Source of the DNA: Zunongwangia endophytica
GTDB taxonomy: Bacteria > Bacteroidota > Bacteroidia > Flavobacteriales > Flavobacteriaceae
DNA: 64,000 nucleotides
Assembly (NCBI RefSeq): GCF_030409505.1
Contig: NZ_JAUFPZ010000002.1
Span: forward strand, 3,603,501-3,667,500
Reading direction: 5' to 3'
In this document: positions 55,730-64,000 of the stretch, piece by piece
Layout of the letters: each line of letters begins with the position of its first letter
How positions within the stretch are numbered: position 1 is the first letter of the stretch
Translations under genes and position numbers: made by a program
The notes under the pieces: model-generated
What the model was told of the DNA's origin: nothing
The model's database searches: none
Seen by the model: only the letters and a program-made list of their open reading frames with translations

Positions 55730-57073
55730 ATGAATAAATATATAGTATTATTTGTATTGCTAATAGGGAGTCTATTGGCGAGCTGCGAGGACGAGTTGGA
55801 AGTTGCCGATCCAACCACTATAGGGCAGGATCAGTTTATCACCGATATGACAACTGCACAGCAGGCTGTTGATGGTATCTATGATGGTATGCAAGATGTT
55901 TATGTTGCCGGAGCCTATCCAATTATGTCACTAGGATTGTATGCAGATGAGTTTGCACATAGTGGTTCTTATGGCATATTCGACGAGTTGGTTATTAACA
56001 ACGTTCCTGCCACGAATACTGCAGTAGCTAACTTTTGGTTCTATCGTTATAAAGTAATTTTTAGAGCTAATGCTGTAATTAACGAAATGGAATCTGTAAC
56101 CGGTATAGAAGAGTCAGATAAAAATGCAATAATTGCAGAAGCTAAAGGTTTAAGAGCACTAATGTATTTTGACTTAGTAAGAATGTTTGGTGGCGTTCCA
56201 TTACCACATGAAAACGATTTGGTCTCAAATAATGGAGCTTCTGCTGCTAATGTTGCAAGATCTTCAGAACAAGAAGTTTACGATTATATATTAGCTGATT
56301 TGTTAGACGCTAAGGGTAATGTAGCAGATAGTGATGTTTATCATTTTTCTAATGATGCTTTAAATGTATTGTTGGCAAAAGTTTATATGAATCAAGAAGA
56401 TTATGAAAATGCAACTACAATTTTGGAGAGTGTTATAAGAGAATATTCTTTAGTTAGTGATTATTCATCTGTATTTTCTAATGGTTCCAATTCTGAATCT
56501 ATTTTTAGAGTGAATTACAGTACTGACGATCAAAATAGTTTAGCATTTTATTTCTATCCATCCGGTTTGGGAGGTAGAAGAGAGGTTGCACCTTCTTCTA
56601 ATTTACTAGATGCGTTTGTTGATGGTGATAACAGAATAAGTCTTATTACAAATGCAGATGATCTTAGCTCGACATATATAGCAAAATATAATGATGTATC
56701 AACAGGAACAGATCAAAGGTATATTTATCGTTATGCAGAAGTTGAGTTGCTTTATGCTGAATTGTTAGCGAGAAATGGAGATTTTGATACAGCTTCAACT
56801 TATATCAACGATGTACGTAGCAGAGCAGGTTTGGATGAAGTGGAATTAAATTCTTCTAATTTTATTGCTTTAATTTCGAAAGAAAGAAGAGTAGAATTCT
56901 TTGCTGAAGGTAAAAGATGGTATGATGCTAAACGTTTAAATATTTTAGACGAAGTTGTTGAAAATAAAGGAACTTCTTCTTTGAATACAAATAGACAAAT
57001 TTGGCCAATCCCCCAGTCAGAAATTAATGCTAATAAAGAAATGTCTCAGGAAAGTCAGAATCCAGGATATTAG
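55730..57073 (+). CDS. SusD/RagB-type surface lipoprotein 2
   Basis: A 447-residue lipoprotein, the shortest of the three SusD proteins here. Its signal ends ASC (Cys19) followed by EDE, a surface-export signal. It has LRALMYFDLVRMFGGVPL, a hallmark of the family, and the C-terminal RRVEFFAEGKRWYDAKRL with IWPIPQSEINAN. It presents ligand to SusC 2. A very long symmetric hairpin follows the stop codon. Confidence 0.93.
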   Translation: MNKYIVLFVLLIGSLLASCEDELEVADPTTIGQDQFITDMTTAQQAVDGIYDGMQDVYVAGAYPIMSLGLYADEFAHSGSYGIFDELVINNVPATNTAVANFWFYRYKVIFRANAVINEMESVTGIEESDKNAIIAEAKGLRALMYFDLVRMFGGVPLPHENDLVSNNGASAANVARSSEQEVYDYILADLLDAKGNVADSDVYHFSNDALNVLLAKVYMNQEDYENATTILESVIREYSLVSDYSSVFSNGSNSESIFRVNYSTDDQNSLAFYFYPSGLGGRREVAPSSNLLDAFVDGDNRISLITNADDLSSTYIAKYNDVSTGTDQRYIYRYAEVELLYAELLARNGDFDTASTYINDVRSRAGLDEVELNSSNFIALISKERRVEFFAEGKRWYDAKRLNILDEVVENKGTSSLNTNRQIWPIPQSEINANKEMSQESQNPGY

Positions 57074-57080
57074 ATAGAAT

Positions 57081-57132
57081 TTTTATAGAAAACAAAAAGC
57101 CGGCATTTGCCGGCTTTTTGTTTTCTATAAAA
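57081..57132. terminator. Very long symmetric hairpin terminator
   Basis: Two perfect 25-base arms (57081-57105 and 57108-57132) flank a two-base centre. The GC-rich core GCCGGCA is bounded by A and T tracts inside the arms, so it can end transcription in both directions, starting seven bases after the SusD 2 stop codon. Confidence 0.85.
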
Positions 57133-57588
57133 TGTTGTCATAGTTTCCCGTTTCAAGATTAGTATGATCTTAAAATTTTTTTTGGCCTGTTTCGAGTATA
57201 ACAATCATATCTAATTTAGTTAAGGTTGCTATAATTACCAATCTATTAGCAGAAAAATAATTCTTTATCTAGATAGATCATTTTTTTATTGTGTAATTAT
57301 AAAAACCTTGAAATTGGATAACCAATCACATTTCTTTAGAAATTCTAAAAATTAGCTGTGACTATCTCAATTCTTATCAATATACCGAAATATTAGCCTT
57401 TATATAATTAAAAACTCAAATACTAAATTTCAAAGTAGTATAAAATTAACATATCGTTAGTTTTTAACTATACTAACAATTTTTTATCAAAAATAGTGTT
57501 TGGATAAGATTTTGTAACTAAAATAGAGTTACTAAAACGGTTTACTGTCTATTTTGGCAAAAAAAATGACAAAATAAATATCAAAAGT

Positions 57589-57619
57589 TTTGTTTATTAA
57601 GTTATTATTATGATTTTTG
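57589..57619 (+). promoter_or_regulatory. Promoter of SusC gene 3
   Basis: TTTG (57589-57592), a 19-base spacer and GATTTTTG (57612-57619). Six bases later the leader reads GCTAATTCAAATT and the ATG follows at 57647. Spacing from each promoter element to the leader motif equals that of SusC gene 1 to the base. Confidence 0.65.
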
Positions 57620-57646
57620 GCTCAGGCTAATTCAAATTAATAAATA

Positions 57647-60610
57647 ATGAAAAAAACATTACATGGATTGCTAACACTTTTTATGGTGTTAGTTGTGCAA
57701 TTAGTTTTTGCACAGGAAAAAACGGTTACTGGGACTGTTGTGGACGAAGATGGTCTTCCTTTACCCGGTGTTAACGTTATCGAAAAAGGAACTAATAATG
57801 GTTATCAAACTAATTTTGATGGGGAATACGCTATATCTGTCCCTCAAAGTGCTATTTTGGTTTTTAGTTACGTAGGTTATACTACGCAGGAAAAAAGCGT
57901 AGGAAACACTACTAATATAGATGTGACTTTAGCTGTAGACGCTGCTGCTTTAGATGAGGTTGTAGTTATAGGTTATGGTACCAGAGATAAAACTGACGTA
58001 GTAGGTTCAGTTGCTCAGGTGTCTTCTGATGTCCTAGAGGATAGGCCTGCAGCTAACGTAGCAGATGCACTTCAGGGTAGAGTAGCGGGTTTACAGGTTT
58101 ATACATCATCTGGAGAGCCTAATGCTGTTCCATCAATTCGTTTAAGAGGAGTTGGATCATTGGGAGCAGGTGATACTCCATTAATTTTGTTGGATGGCTT
58201 TCAGGTGGATGCAGGTATTTTTACTCGGTTGAATCCTCAGGATATTCAGGATATCTCTGTTTTAAAAGATGCTTCTGAAACAGCTATTTATGGTTCTAGA
58301 GCCTCTAATGGAGTGATAATTATTACTACAAAATCAGGTACTAAAGAGACCGATCCGAGTATTACAGTTGGTGTTCAACATGGGGTTTCAGAACTTGCTA
58401 ATACAGATTATTTTGAGAGCGTTATGAATACAGAAACGCTTACAAATTTTTGGGTAGATGCAGGCATTTATAGTCAAGACCAGATTGATGGTATTTTAGC
58501 TGAAAACAATGCGGATACTCAATGGTATAAATGGTATTATAAAGACAATGCACCTACTACACAAGTTAATGTTAGTGCTAGTGGTGGGAGTGAAAGCACA
58601 AAGTATTTCTTATCAACTGGATATTTTGAACAAGAAGGTCTTGCATTTAGATCAGACTTTAAGAGATATACTTTAAGGAGTAATTTAACATCAGACATCA
58701 CAAGTTGGATTACTGCTGGTCTTAATTTGGGAATGACTTATAATACAGATTCGGAAAATCCATACGGAACTAATAGTACGAATCGTGGTTTAGCTCTTTT
58801 AGCTCAACCTTTTTATTCCCCAATTAATCCCGAAACTGGAAATAGGTATGAAGGAGTGATACCTGGATGGAATAGATATGATCCTCAATATCTTGCAAAT
58901 AATAACCCTTTTCAAAGAACTCAATTTCAAATTAATCCTTCAGGGTATGTTGAGCTAACACCTCTTGAAGGTTTGACTTTACGATCTGGAATTGGTATTA
59001 ATGCATTTGATCGTAGAGAAACAAGTAACAGGTTGCCTTCATATGTAGGGTCTTTAAACGATGGTAGTTCTAGCGAATATTTCAGAAGAGATATCCAGAT
59101 GACTGTAACAAATACTGTTTCTTACAGTATTGATTTTAATGACATTCATAATTTCACTTTATTAGGAGGTCACGAATGGCAAGATTATGATAGAGAAAAT
59201 TTTTCAGCATCTTCGACCGGCCAATCAGATGATAGATTGATTATGTTAGGACAGGGACCAAACAATGCTAGTGTGGGTCAATTTAAGGCTGAGTGGAGTT
59301 TAGAGTCTTATTTTGGAAGGTTAGATTATAATTTTGATAATAAATATTATGTAAACTTTACTCTTAGACAGGATGGTTCTTCTCGATTTGGTAGAGATAA
59401 TCGCGAAGCTACATTTTGGGCAGCTGGTGCTAGGTGGACAGCTACAGAAGAGGTGTTTTTACAGGATGTTTCCTGGTTAGATAATTTAGTTTTCAGAGCG
59501 AATATAGGTACTTCTGGTAATTCTGATATTGGAAACTATAATAGTTATGCTCTTGTTGGTACGAACCAGTATCAAGGACAAACTGGGTGGGGTCTAGCCA
59601 CTCCTGGAAATCCTTCATTGCAATGGGAAAGTCAAAGATCAGCATCTGTGGGTATTGAGATTGAATTATTTGACAGATTGAGATTAGGAGTAGAATATTA
59701 TGATCGTTTAACCGAGGATATGTTAATAGATGTTCCTTATCCATTCACAAGTGGTTTTGCTGAAGTAACCGAAAATACAGGTTCCTTGAAGAACTATGGA
59801 TTTGATGTCAATTTAGAGTACGACATTATTAATCAAGCGGATTTTCGTGTAACTCCTTATGTTGCTTTTAACTATAATCAAAACAAGGTTACTGAACTTT
59901 TCCAGGGAAGAGATTATTGGATAATTCCTAATACCGGTGTGTCTTGGGTGGTTGGTGAACCTGTGTCCTATTTTTATCCTGTGTTTGCAGGAGTTAATCC
60001 AGAAAATGGAGATGCCGAATGGTATTTACCGAATGAAGATCCTGATGAAATTGTTTACAATAGAGAGGATCCTAATGCTGTAACTAATCAATTTAATACG
60101 GCTGCTCTACAGCAAAGTACAGGTGACGATAGATATCCGCCATTGAATGGTGGTTTTGGTTTGAATGTGGACTTTAAAGGATTTTATTTACAGTCACATT
60201 TCGCTTTTAGCAGCGGTAAAAATTTAATTAACAATGATAGATACTTCTTTGAGAACCCTTTTCAGTTCCCTGGCTTTAATCAGACTGAAAGAGTTTTAGA
60301 TTATTGGCAGGAGCCTGGGGATCAAACATTATTCCCAAGAGCAGGTGTGCAGTTCACACAATTTGATTCAAGGTTGATAGAAGATGCTTCATTTATTCGT
60401 TTAAAGACCCTAACAGTAGGTTATAATATTCCTGCAAGTGCTTTAGTACAAACTGGAATATTGAAGGGTGCTAAAGTTTATTTTGCTGGAAGAAACTTGG
60501 TTACTTGGACTGATTATTTAGGGCCAGATCCTGAAGTAGATTCTAATATTGGATTAGGTACCAACCCTAATACAAAGCAGTTTACATTTGGTATTGATCT
60601 ACAATTATAA
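57647..60610 (+). CDS. SusC/RagA-type TonB-dependent transporter 3
   Basis: A 987-residue receptor with signal peptide ending VFAQEK, CarboxypepD_reg-like domain, TonB-box-like LDEVVVIGYG, a plug (ILLDGFQVDAGI, SVLKDASETAIYG) and a barrel ending FTFGIDLQL. Its first 100 residues are nearly those of SusC 2, while the barrel differs, so it should import a different ligand. The SusD gene follows after 12 bases. Confidence 0.93.
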   Translation: MKKTLHGLLTLFMVLVVQLVFAQEKTVTGTVVDEDGLPLPGVNVIEKGTNNGYQTNFDGEYAISVPQSAILVFSYVGYTTQEKSVGNTTNIDVTLAVDAAALDEVVVIGYGTRDKTDVVGSVAQVSSDVLEDRPAANVADALQGRVAGLQVYTSSGEPNAVPSIRLRGVGSLGAGDTPLILLDGFQVDAGIFTRLNPQDIQDISVLKDASETAIYGSRASNGVIIITTKSGTKETDPSITVGVQHGVSELANTDYFESVMNTETLTNFWVDAGIYSQDQIDGILAENNADTQWYKWYYKDNAPTTQVNVSASGGSESTKYFLSTGYFEQEGLAFRSDFKRYTLRSNLTSDITSWITAGLNLGMTYNTDSENPYGTNSTNRGLALLAQPFYSPINPETGNRYEGVIPGWNRYDPQYLANNNPFQRTQFQINPSGYVELTPLEGLTLRSGIGINAFDRRETSNRLPSYVGSLNDGSSSEYFRRDIQMTVTNTVSYSIDFNDIHNFTLLGGHEWQDYDRENFSASSTGQSDDRLIMLGQGPNNASVGQFKAEWSLESYFGRLDYNFDNKYYVNFTLRQDGSSRFGRDNREATFWAAGARWTATEEVFLQDVSWLDNLVFRANIGTSGNSDIGNYNSYALVGTNQYQGQTGWGLATPGNPSLQWESQRSASVGIEIELFDRLRLGVEYYDRLTEDMLIDVPYPFTSGFAEVTENTGSLKNYGFDVNLEYDIINQADFRVTPYVAFNYNQNKVTELFQGRDYWIIPNTGVSWVVGEPVSYFYPVFAGVNPENGDAEWYLPNEDPDEIVYNREDPNAVTNQFNTAALQQSTGDDRYPPLNGGFGLNVDFKGFYLQSHFAFSSGKNLINNDRYFFENPFQFPGFNQTERVLDYWQEPGDQTLFPRAGVQFTQFDSRLIEDASFIRLKTLTVGYNIPASALVQTGILKGAKVYFAGRNLVTWTDYLGPDPEVDSNIGLGTNPNTKQFTFGIDLQL

Positions 60611-60622
60611 AAAAACAGAAAA

Positions 60623-62128
60623 ATGAAAAAACAAAATATAAAAAAGGGAATTTTAGGATTGTTTTTATCTATATCTTTTATCGGATGTGATGATCTTGAG
60701 AGATTTCCCTATGATGCTATAGAGCAATCCCAATCATTTCAGACTATCAATGATGCTGAAACTTGGAATACTGGTATGTATGCAACACTTAGGGGCAACG
60801 TTTATGGTGCATTCATGTTTCCAACAGATATTCAGGCTGATCAATTAAATGCAACTTCTGATTACGGTAATAGAAATGGAAATCCTCATAGATGGGAAGG
60901 TTTTCTTGCAGATGATGGAGCTCTACAAACAATTTGGTTTTCCCATTATGCAGCAATTAAAAATATCAATGCAGCATTAGAAGGATTTGAAACGATTTCA
61001 GTTGAAACGGCTGGCGATCAAGCTAATTTAGATCAATATACAGCTGAGGCACGTTTAGCGAGAGCTTTTTACTATCATAATTTAGTTGTTAGGTTTGGAA
61101 ATGATTACGATCCTTCTAGTGCTTCTTCAGATTTAGGAGTACCTCTAGAGCTGGAATATGATATTTCAAGTAGACCATCGAGGAATACTGTTGCGGAAGT
61201 TTATAATCAGATTTTAGTTGATATTGAGGCTGCGAGACCAGGATTGTCTGATGTTGAAGGAGAACAGGGTGCTCAAAGATTTAATATAGATGTGTTAACT
61301 GCTTTGGAGGCAAGGGTTAAGCTGTATATGCAAGATTGGGAAGGTGCAAAATCTGCCGCGGATCAGCTAATAAATTCAGGTCGCTACCCTCTTATTAATA
61401 ATGAGGAAGATTTTCGTAGTATGTGGGTTGATGACTATGCTCAAGAGGATATAATGCAACTTTTCGTAAGTGCACCTAATGAACTTGCAAACACCAATAG
61501 TATATATTTAGGCTACAATGGAGCGACTAATAGATTTACTCCTGATTTTATACCTTCTCAATGGGTTATAGATATGTATTCTGAAGATGACATAAGAAAA
61601 GATGTGTACTTTACTACTGGAGATGTTAATGATACTGTAGTTGTTCAGGGTGTTACATATACCGATCTAATTATGGTCAATAAATATTCAGGAAATCCTG
61701 ATTTATGGACAGGAGCGAACACTAATTATCAGCAAGCTCCTAAAGTATTTCGTATAGCAGAAATGTATTTGATTTCTGCTGAAGCAGCTTTAAATATTTC
61801 AGATTCACAAGCCCTTGATCCATTAAATGAACTTAGAGATTCGAGAGGTCTTGAACCAATTGATTCTTCTGGTGATGGTTTGGTTGAAGCTGTTCGGGAT
61901 GAAAGATTTAGGGAATTGGCTTTTGAAGGTTTTAGACTCGATGATTTAAGAAGGTGGGATTTAGGTTTCACACGTAGAGATCCTCAAAACATACAGCCTT
62001 TAGTTCAAGGGCCTAATTATTATACTAAGTCAGTAGAGGCTACAAATCCTAAATTTACTTGGGGTATTCCAACTAATGATATAACTATCAATCCAAATTT
62101 AGCTGGGCAGCAAAACCCGGGTTGGTAA
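60623..62128 (+). CDS. SusD/RagB-type surface lipoprotein 3
   Basis: A 501-residue lipoprotein with signal ending IGC (Cys22) followed by DDLE. ARLARAFYYHNLVVRFG and the C-terminal RDERFRELAFEGFRLDDLRRW are typical SusD features; it ends QQNPGW. It pairs with SusC 3. A terminator follows the stop codon. Confidence 0.92.
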   Translation: MKKQNIKKGILGLFLSISFIGCDDLERFPYDAIEQSQSFQTINDAETWNTGMYATLRGNVYGAFMFPTDIQADQLNATSDYGNRNGNPHRWEGFLADDGALQTIWFSHYAAIKNINAALEGFETISVETAGDQANLDQYTAEARLARAFYYHNLVVRFGNDYDPSSASSDLGVPLELEYDISSRPSRNTVAEVYNQILVDIEAARPGLSDVEGEQGAQRFNIDVLTALEARVKLYMQDWEGAKSAADQLINSGRYPLINNEEDFRSMWVDDYAQEDIMQLFVSAPNELANTNSIYLGYNGATNRFTPDFIPSQWVIDMYSEDDIRKDVYFTTGDVNDTVVVQGVTYTDLIMVNKYSGNPDLWTGANTNYQQAPKVFRIAEMYLISAEAALNISDSQALDPLNELRDSRGLEPIDSSGDGLVEAVRDERFRELAFEGFRLDDLRRWDLGFTRRDPQNIQPLVQGPNYYTKSVEATNPKFTWGIPTNDITINPNLAGQQNPGW

Positions 62129-62150
62129 GCTTATTTTTTAAAACTTTTAT

Positions 62151-62179
62151 AAAACCACCCAACTTTGGGTGGTTTTTTT
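62151..62179 (+). terminator. Terminator after SusC/SusD pair 3
   Basis: Ten-base arms (AAAACCACCC, GGGTGGTTTT), a six-base loop and a T run, 22 bases past the stop codon. Confidence 0.88.
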
Positions 62180-62241
62180 GTTTTTATACCAAATCCTGAA
62201 TAGTAGCGTTATTTTTATATTTTTGTTGGATAAATTTTAGA

Positions 62242-64000
62242 ATGAAGAAAGTATTCCTTTTAATTACGATTTTTAACTTTAGTTTTTTTAGTTATGCCCA
62301 GGAGCAAAAGCTGCCAAATAGAGGGGCTAAAGGCGAAGCAAAAGATTCTATAGTTGAGCCCACAATCGATCTATTCAAAATAATTTCAGTAGAGAACGAT
62401 ACAACACAGGTCGATACTTCGCTTACTATTCAGAAAGACTACAAATTCAATTATCTTCGAAAAGATTTGTTTGGGTTACTTCCTTTTGCAAATACAGGGC
62501 AAACATATAATGCTTTAACTGAATTTCGAGATTTCACTACTATAGCACCTAAATTCGGAGTCAGGGCAAGGCATTATAATTTTATGGAATCTGCCGATAT
62601 ACGATATTACAATGTTCCCACTCCTTTAACTGAACTTTATTTCAAAACTGTGCCAGAGCAAGGACAGCAATTGGATGCATTTTTTACAGTAAACACGTCC
62701 GAGCGTTTAAACTTTAGTGTCGCTTATAAAGGTGTACGGGCATTAGGGAAGTTTAGGCACATGTTAACTAGCACAGGCAATTTCAGGACTACCTTAAACT
62801 ATCAAACTAAAGATAGAAAGTATAGGGCCAAATTGCATTTCATCAGTCAAGATTTAATGAATGAAGAAAATGGAGGTTTAACCAATGATGCTTTAGCATC
62901 ATATATAGGAAAGGAAGAAGAATTTGAGGATCGGTCGGTATTGGATGTAAATTTTGAAAATGCAGAAAGTACTCTGTACGGGAAAAGTTTTTTTCTGGAT
63001 CATAAATATTTTCTAAAAGGAGCTCAGGATAGTATAAATAATAAACTTTATCTTAGTCATAGATTAAACTACAGCTATAAAAAATTTCAATATCTCCAAT
63101 CTAACGCTGCCAACAATATTCTTGGGGCATCATTTCAAAGTACAGGACTAAGAGATGAAGTTAGATATGAAAGTATGTCAAATACTGTAGCAGTCAATTT
63201 CGATAACGCTGTTTTAGGGGAAATATCTGGGAGAGCTGGGTTCACATCATTAGATTATTGGTATGATTCCGTTTTTGTAGGGGAAGACGGAGTTGTAGCA
63301 GATCGTTTGGATGGGCAAATGCTAGAGGTTGGCGGAAGTTATGATAATTATTTAGGAGGTTTCAATCTTCATGGAGATGTAGCTTTTTCTTTCGGTGATA
63401 ATTTTTCAGGAAATCACATCATTGCTTCGGCAGGATATCAACTAGATTCATTCAATTTTCTAAACTTCGGGTTGAAGCAAACGAGCCGTGCTCCTAATCT
63501 TAATTTTTTGCTGTATCAAAGTGATTATATCAATTACAATTGGCAGCATGATTATGACAATGAAAATGCACAAAGTCTATTTTTCGAACTTTTTGCTAAA
63601 AAAATAGCGAATTTGAGCGGAGAGCTGACGCAAATTCAAAATTACACCTACTTTGGTGAAAATGGGGAGGGGGCAATTAAACCCTTTCAGTCAGGAGGCG
63701 ATGTGCGATATGTGAAGCTTAAAGCCCAACGGGAGTTTGAATTCGGGAAATTCGCTTTCGATAATACCGTATTGTATCAGAAGGTCTCTGATGGGAGTGA
63801 CGTATTTAATGTGCCCGAGCTGCTCACTAGAAATTCCCTTTATTTTAAAGACTTTTGGTTTGATAATGCCTTGTATTTACAAACCGGTTTCACTTTTACT
63901 TATTTTTCTTCGTATCAAATGAACGGGTATGATCCCGTTCTGGCAGAATTCTACGTGCAAAATGATACCAATTATGGTAATTATCCTTTAGTAGATTTCT
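62242..64000 (+). CDS. Putative Bacteroidota porin, cut by window end
   Basis: An ATG frame open to the last base, 586 codons seen. A signal peptide ends SYAQEQ. The mature part is rich in alternating aromatic and polar residues typical of an outer-membrane beta barrel (for instance KYRAKLHFISQDL, NLSGELTQIQNYTYFG). The opening, with KDYKFNYLRKDLFGLLPFANTGQ, matches the putative porin family (Porin_10 type) that is encoded once in many Flavobacteriia. It is separated from the SusD gene by a terminator and is likely an independent gene. The C-terminus is outside the window. Confidence 0.75.
   Translation, partial: MKKVFLLITIFNFSFFSYAQEQKLPNRGAKGEAKDSIVEPTIDLFKIISVENDTTQVDTSLTIQKDYKFNYLRKDLFGLLPFANTGQTYNALTEFRDFTTIAPKFGVRARHYNFMESADIRYYNVPTPLTELYFKTVPEQGQQLDAFFTVNTSERLNFSVAYKGVRALGKFRHMLTSTGNFRTTLNYQTKDRKYRAKLHFISQDLMNEENGGLTNDALASYIGKEEEFEDRSVLDVNFENAESTLYGKSFFLDHKYFLKGAQDSINNKLYLSHRLNYSYKKFQYLQSNAANNILGASFQSTGLRDEVRYESMSNTVAVNFDNAVLGEISGRAGFTSLDYWYDSVFVGEDGVVADRLDGQMLEVGGSYDNYLGGFNLHGDVAFSFGDNFSGNHIIASAGYQLDSFNFLNFGLKQTSRAPNLNFLLYQSDYINYNWQHDYDNENAQSLFFELFAKKIANLSGELTQIQNYTYFGENGEGAIKPFQSGGDVRYVKLKAQREFEFGKFAFDNTVLYQKVSDGSDVFNVPELLTRNSLYFKDFWFDNALYLQTGFTFTYFSSYQMNGYDPVLAEFYVQNDTNYGNYPLVDF

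Larger units (their letters stand above)
57074..57646. other. 573-base AT-rich gap between SusC/SusD pairs 2 and 3
   Basis: No gene is seen. It begins with a 52-base hairpin and ends with the promoter of SusC 3. Between these are short inverted repeats such as ATTGG-ATAA-CCAAT (57313-57326) and GTAACT/AGTTAC (57514-57532), which could bind a regulator. Confidence 0.55.

Noticed and set aside
57133-57588. Hidden small gene or RNA gene in the 573-base gap
   Set aside because: All frames are short with AT-driven composition, and no tRNA-like or other recognisable RNA fold is seen.

Overview
The window reads as chromosome of a marine or soil Flavobacteriia bacterium (phylum Bacteroidota), close to Zunongwangia, Gramella or Salegentibacter. 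The grounds are low GC, absence of Shine-Dalgarno sites, TAnnTTTG-type -7 promoter elements, SusC/SusD pairs, lipoproteins whose cysteine is followed by acidic residues, an XrtF exosortase, and mevalonate-pathway genes of flavobacterial type. I see no tRNA, rRNA, CRISPR array, insertion sequence or prophage.

Layout. 1-1.9 kb: the 3' part of a PpiD/SurA-type folding factor. 2-4.2 kb (minus): a GHMP kinase overlapping HMG-CoA reductase. 4.4-8.6 kb (plus): dipeptidyl peptidase IV, broken by one in-frame TGA, then a POT peptide transporter and a thioredoxin-fold protein. 8.6-13.5 kb (minus): SurE, a small membrane protein, LpxB, an NlpC/P60 lipoprotein and ComEC. 13.6-15.8 kb: an S41 tail-specific protease. 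16.1-23.9 kb (minus): an orphan membrane protein, then the cell-shape cluster RodA, PBP2, MreD, MreC, MreB, with PurH upstream. 24-27 kb: a MacB-like permease, a GAF/fRMsr protein, and an exosortase F plus partner pair.

27.1-40.7 kb (plus) is a copper/silver-type metal-handling island. It holds a Cys-rich HYC_CC_PP protein, a CusA-like RND pump with extra membrane helices, TolC, a CusB adaptor with an HMBD and a DUF3347 tail, a free DUF3347 lipoprotein, an AraC regulator with its own CxxC metal-site-like head, a P-type ATPase with three near-identical HMA domains plus two HMBDs, and an UPF0718-type permease. Four intergenic gaps in this island carry eight copies of one small hairpin repeat whose stems vary by compensatory changes.

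40.7-47.3 kb: a Spy-like protein, a DUF5117-type zinc protease, LysS, a tiny YqaE/Pmp3 protein overlapping LipB, and RNase HII. 47.6-62.1 kb: three consecutive SusC/SusD pairs without any adjacent enzyme or regulator. At least two SusC genes share an identical promoter-leader geometry. 62.2 kb to the end: a Bacteroidota putative porin, open at the window edge.

Most promising for follow-up: the covarying hairpin repeats of the metal island, the XrtF cassette with no visible substrate, the nonsense codon in DPP IV, the HMA-AraC fusion set behind a terminator, the recent HMA triplication, and the shared SusC leader.
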